Assembly: GCA_041552055.1 (NCBI GenBank)
Contig: JBFELO010000194.1
Span: 1-7,654, forward strand
DNA: 7,654 bases
Direction: 5' to 3'
From: JBFELO01 sp041552055
GTDB lineage: Bacteria > Acidobacteriota > Thermoanaerobaculia > Thermoanaerobaculales > Sulfomarinibacteraceae
Numbering within the stretch: position 1 is the first letter of the stretch; every line of letters starts with the position of its first letter. Below are positions 5,652-7,654 of this stretch, in pieces. A program made the translations under genes and the position numbers. The notes below the pieces were generated by a model. That model saw nothing but the letters and a program-made list of their open reading frames with translations. It ran no database searches and was not told the DNA's origin.

Positions 5652-6222
5652 CGTCGTCCACATCTTCCTGTTCACCTTCATGGCTGTCATCGCGATCGCC
5701 ATCATCCGCCTCAGGGATCTCTTTGCAGCCGTGATGTTGATGGGCATTTTCAGCCTGTTGTCGGCGTCGCTGTTCACGGTCATGGACGGGGTTGACGTGG
5801 CATTCACGGAGGCGTCGGTCGGCGCCGGTATCTCCACCCTCTTGATGCTGGCGGCGTTGGCTTTGACGAAGCGTCAGGAGAACCCGGAGTACAACCGCCC
5901 CAGCAGGCTGGCATTTGTGGTGGCGGTTCTCACCGGCGCAGCGCTGATCTACGGCACCATGGACATGCCGCGCTACGGCGACCCGGCCGCGCCGATTCAC
6001 CACCACGTGGCGCCCGAGTACATCGAACACACCGACGACGAGATCGGAGTCCCCAACATGGTGACGGCGGTGCTGGCCTCGTACCGCGGATATGACACGT
6101 GGGGCGAGACCACCGTGATCTTTACCGCGTGTGTGGGCGTGTTGCTGCTGCTTGGCGGTGGAGAGGTCGTGCGGCGGCGGCTCGAGCGATCCAACAATGA
6201 CGGCGGGGGAAAGATCTCATGA
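5644..6222 (+). CDS. Fused MbhD (DUF4040)-MbhE-like antiporter subunit, equivalent to the MrpA C-terminus
   Basis: 192-residue membrane protein combining two domains that are separate genes in archaeal Mbh clusters. Residues 1-76 form the MbhD/DUF4040 part, with three helices and the conserved VDVAFTEASVGAGIST (50-65) including Glu56. Residues 87-178 match MbhE: a helix (88-105), a His-rich extramembrane loop (117-130), the IEHTDDEIGVPNMVTAVLASYRGYDTWGET block (about 127-156) and a last helix (157-172). The same two blocks make up the C-terminal part of classical MrpA, where they help form the ion path. I chose ATG 5644, which overlaps the mrpG stop by 8 bp; an upstream start at 5614 would only extend into mrpG. 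The NuoL-like N-terminal half of MrpA is absent from this gene. Confidence 0.85.
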   Translation: MINVVHIFLFTFMAVIAIAIIRLRDLFAAVMLMGIFSLLSASLFTVMDGVDVAFTEASVGAGISTLLMLAALALTKRQENPEYNRPSRLAFVVAVLTGAALIYGTMDMPRYGDPAAPIHHHVAPEYIEHTDDEIGVPNMVTAVLASYRGYDTWGETTVIFTACVGVLLLLGGGEVVRRRLERSNNDGGGKIS

Positions 6223-6644
6223 TTCGCCACGTCATCCTGCGGGCGCTGACCAAGCTGCTGATCCCGATGATCATGCTGTTTGCCCTGTACGTGCAGTTCC
6301 ACGGCGACTACGGCCCGGGTGGCGGCTTCCAGGCCGGTGTGATCTTCGGTGCCGGCATCATCCTGTACACCCTGATGGCTGGGCTCGACAATGCGCGGCG
6401 GGTGTTTCCACCTCGGGTACTCGAGCTGTTCGTCGCCTTCGGGCTGTTGCTGTACGGCTCAGTCGGCATTGTCGCCATCCTCAAGGGCGGCAACTTTCTC
6501 GACTACGACGTGCTGGCCCACGAGCCCGTCCACGGTCAGCACCTGGGAATCCTGCTGGTCGAGCTCGGGGTAGGCATCACCGTGGCAGCAGTGATGGCGA
6601 CGCTCTTCTTACTGTTCGTGGGACGGGGTCGCAGAGATGTTTGA
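6219..6644 (+). CDS. mrpB: Na+/H+ antiporter subunit B (MrpB/MnhB; MbhF-like)
   Basis: 141-residue membrane protein with four predicted helices (about 10-26, 38-55, 68-88 and 110-133). The diagnostic turn HGDYGPGGGFQAGV (28-41) between helices 1 and 2 matches the MnhB family closely. A second conserved extramembrane stretch, around GGNFLDYDVL (90-99), precedes the last helix. The protein ends in a basic GRGRRDV tail, consistent with a cytoplasmic C-terminus. The start overlaps the previous stop by 4 bp (ATGA), and the stop lies 8 bp inside mrpC. Length and motifs are standard, with no sign of damage. Confidence 0.95.
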   Translation: MIRHVILRALTKLLIPMIMLFALYVQFHGDYGPGGGFQAGVIFGAGIILYTLMAGLDNARRVFPPRVLELFVAFGLLLYGSVGIVAILKGGNFLDYDVLAHEPVHGQHLGILLVELGVGITVAAVMATLFLLFVGRGRRDV

Positions 6645-6993
6645 TCCCGGCCTCTACCACTACTGGGTGATCATGGCGCTCATGATGGCTGGCCTGTACG
6701 CCGTCGTCGCCAAGGGAAACCTGATCAAGAAGATCATCGGCCTCAACATCTTCCAGGTGTCGGTGATCATGTTCTACGTCTCCATGGGCAAGGTGAGGGG
6801 AGGCACGGCACCGATCTCCGCCGAAGGCTTTGAGGTGTACTCGAACCCGTTGCCCCACGTGCTGATGCTAACCGCGATCGTCGTTGGCGTCGCCACAACC
6901 GCGCTCGGACTCGCCCTGGTGGTCCGCATCCACGAGGCCTACGGCACCATCGAGGAGGATGAGATCCGCGAGCAGGAGGAGGGCCAAGGGTGA
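6637..6993 (+). CDS. mrpC: Na+/H+ antiporter subunit C (MrpC/MnhC; NuoK-like, MbhG-like)
   Basis: 118-residue NuoK homologue with three helices (about 9-25, 33-50 and 74-97). The conserved third-helix signature NPLPHVLMLTAIVVGVATTALGL is present (70-92). The helix-2 segment GLNIFQVSVIMFYVSMG (35-51) reads like the MbhG version and lacks the helix-2 glutamate of NuoK, as usual in Mrp subunits. The C-terminal tail is unusually acidic (EEDEIREQEEGQG). It is expected to pack between the small subunits and the large MrpD-type subunit. The gene begins 8 bp inside mrpB and ends in a GTGA overlap with the next gene. Confidence 0.94.
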   Translation: MFDPGLYHYWVIMALMMAGLYAVVAKGNLIKKIIGLNIFQVSVIMFYVSMGKVRGGTAPISAEGFEVYSNPLPHVLMLTAIVVGVATTALGLALVVRIHEAYGTIEEDEIREQEEGQG

Positions 6994-7654
6994 TCGAGTC
7001 CCTGCTCGGCCCTGCGCGCGACGATCTGCCGGCGCTGCTGATCGCGGTGCCCCTGTTGGCGGCCACCCTGTGCCTCATCGTACGCCGCGCCCGCTGGACC
7101 TGGGCCCTTGCGGTGGTGGTCACCTGGGGCACGTTTTTGGACGCCCTCTACCTGTTGCAGAGCGTTTTGACGAACGGTCCCATCAGCTACGCAGAGGGTG
7201 GTCATCTGCCGCCCTGGGGCATCGAGCTCAGGGTCGATCTGTTGAACGCTCTGGTGCTGGTCATCGTGACCGGCATATGTGCGATCGTGGTGACCGCGAG
7301 TCCGCGCAGCCTCGACCAGGAGGTCCCGCGGCGCAAGCATTACCTGTTTTTTGCGGTCTACCTGTTGTGCATGACGGGTCTCGCCGGGATGACCATCACC
7401 GGAGACGCCTTCAACGTGTTCGTGTTCCTCGAGATTTCGTCGCTGTCGTCCTACGCCCTCATTTCCCAGGGATCGACACCGCGTGCCCTGACCTCTGCGA
7501 TCCAGTACCTCGTGATGGGCACCATCGGTGGGACCTTCATTCTGCTCGGCATCGGCATGATCTACATGGTGACCGGCACCCTGAACATAGTCGACATGGC
7601 AGTGCAGCTGCAGGCGGTCGGTCCCAACCGAACCGTGCTGGTCGCGCTGGCGTG
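6990..7654 (+). CDS. mrpD: Na+/H+ antiporter subunit D (MrpD/MnhD; NuoN/M-like, MbhH-like), 3' end beyond the window
   Basis: The first 221 residues of a roughly 500-residue proton-channel subunit are visible and remain open to the last base. The start is GTG at 6990, in a GTGA overlap with mrpC and preceded by GGAGGAGGG (6974-6982). Hydrophobic helices lie at about 13-31, 36-58, 85-103, 117-135, 139-158 and 169-194. GDAFNVFVFLEISSLSSYAL (138-157) contains Glu148, equivalent to the essential helix-5 glutamate of MrpD/NuoM antiporters. The partner lysine in helix 7 would fall past the window edge. The product should translocate protons within the antiporter complex. I cannot tell the end, or whether a second NuoL/M-like gene follows. 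Confidence 0.92.
   Translation, partial: MIESLLGPARDDLPALLIAVPLLAATLCLIVRRARWTWALAVVVTWGTFLDALYLLQSVLTNGPISYAEGGHLPPWGIELRVDLLNALVLVIVTGICAIVVTASPRSLDQEVPRRKHYLFFAVYLLCMTGLAGMTITGDAFNVFVFLEISSLSSYALISQGSTPRALTSAIQYLVMGTIGGTFILLGIGMIYMVTGTLNIVDMAVQLQAVGPNRTVLVALA

Noticed and set aside
5205..5837. Minus-strand open frame of 210 codons across mrpF, mrpG and the MbhD/E gene
   Set aside because: It is antisense to three genes with clear family signatures and has no recognisable domain of its own.
4532..7654. Complex I (nuo) operon
   Set aside because: MrpE, F, G and B have no counterparts in complex I, and their signatures are unambiguous. Only C and D are NuoK- and NuoN/M-like.

Overview
The window is GC-rich, with strong G/C preference at third codon positions and several GTG starts. 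Its gene content fits a free-living, high-GC bacterium. An actinobacterium, possibly an Acidimicrobiia-like lineage, is my best guess, based on base composition, promoter style and gene families rather than any marker gene. Nearly all of it is protein-coding. I see no RNA genes, CRISPR array, insertion sequence or prophage signature.

Layout. Positions 1-141 are non-coding. They hold a short 7-bp-period repeat at the left edge and a long hairpin just downstream of the first gene. A minus-strand aldehyde dehydrogenase (142-1563) diverges from a plus-strand pair: a SAM hydroxide adenosyltransferase (DUF62 family, 1623-2384), then, 7 bp later, a fold-type II PLP enzyme of the threonine dehydratase/serine racemase family (2392-3375). 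A convergent gap of about 200 bp (3376-3571), visibly less GC-rich than its surroundings, contains a perfect 16-bp palindrome and an imperfect direct repeat. Then comes a minus-strand trans-aconitate 2-methyltransferase-like gene (3572-4339) and a 192-bp divergent promoter region.

From 4532 to the right edge runs one tightly overlapping membrane operon: mrpE, mrpF, mrpG, a protein combining MbhD-like and MbhE-like domains, mrpB, mrpC and the 5' part of mrpD (cut by the window end). Every junction overlaps by 1-8 bp. This gene order is that of the antiporter module of archaeal membrane-bound hydrogenase/Mbx/Mbs clusters (MbhA-H) and of the related 'EFG-first' bacterial Mrp loci. It is not the classical mrpABCDEFG order. 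The product should be a multi-subunit cation/H+ antiporter in the cytoplasmic membrane. Whether it stands alone or is the Na+-pumping arm of a larger redox complex depends on genes beyond 7654.

No wholly novel system is evident. The points worth a second look are the Mbh-type operon order with the fused MbhD/E protein and no MrpA-type large subunit in view, a possible leaderless short ORF coupled to mrpE, a probable leaderless promoter for the DUF62 gene, the G-U-compensated hairpin after the aldehyde dehydrogenase, and the palindrome/repeat gap at 3376-3571.
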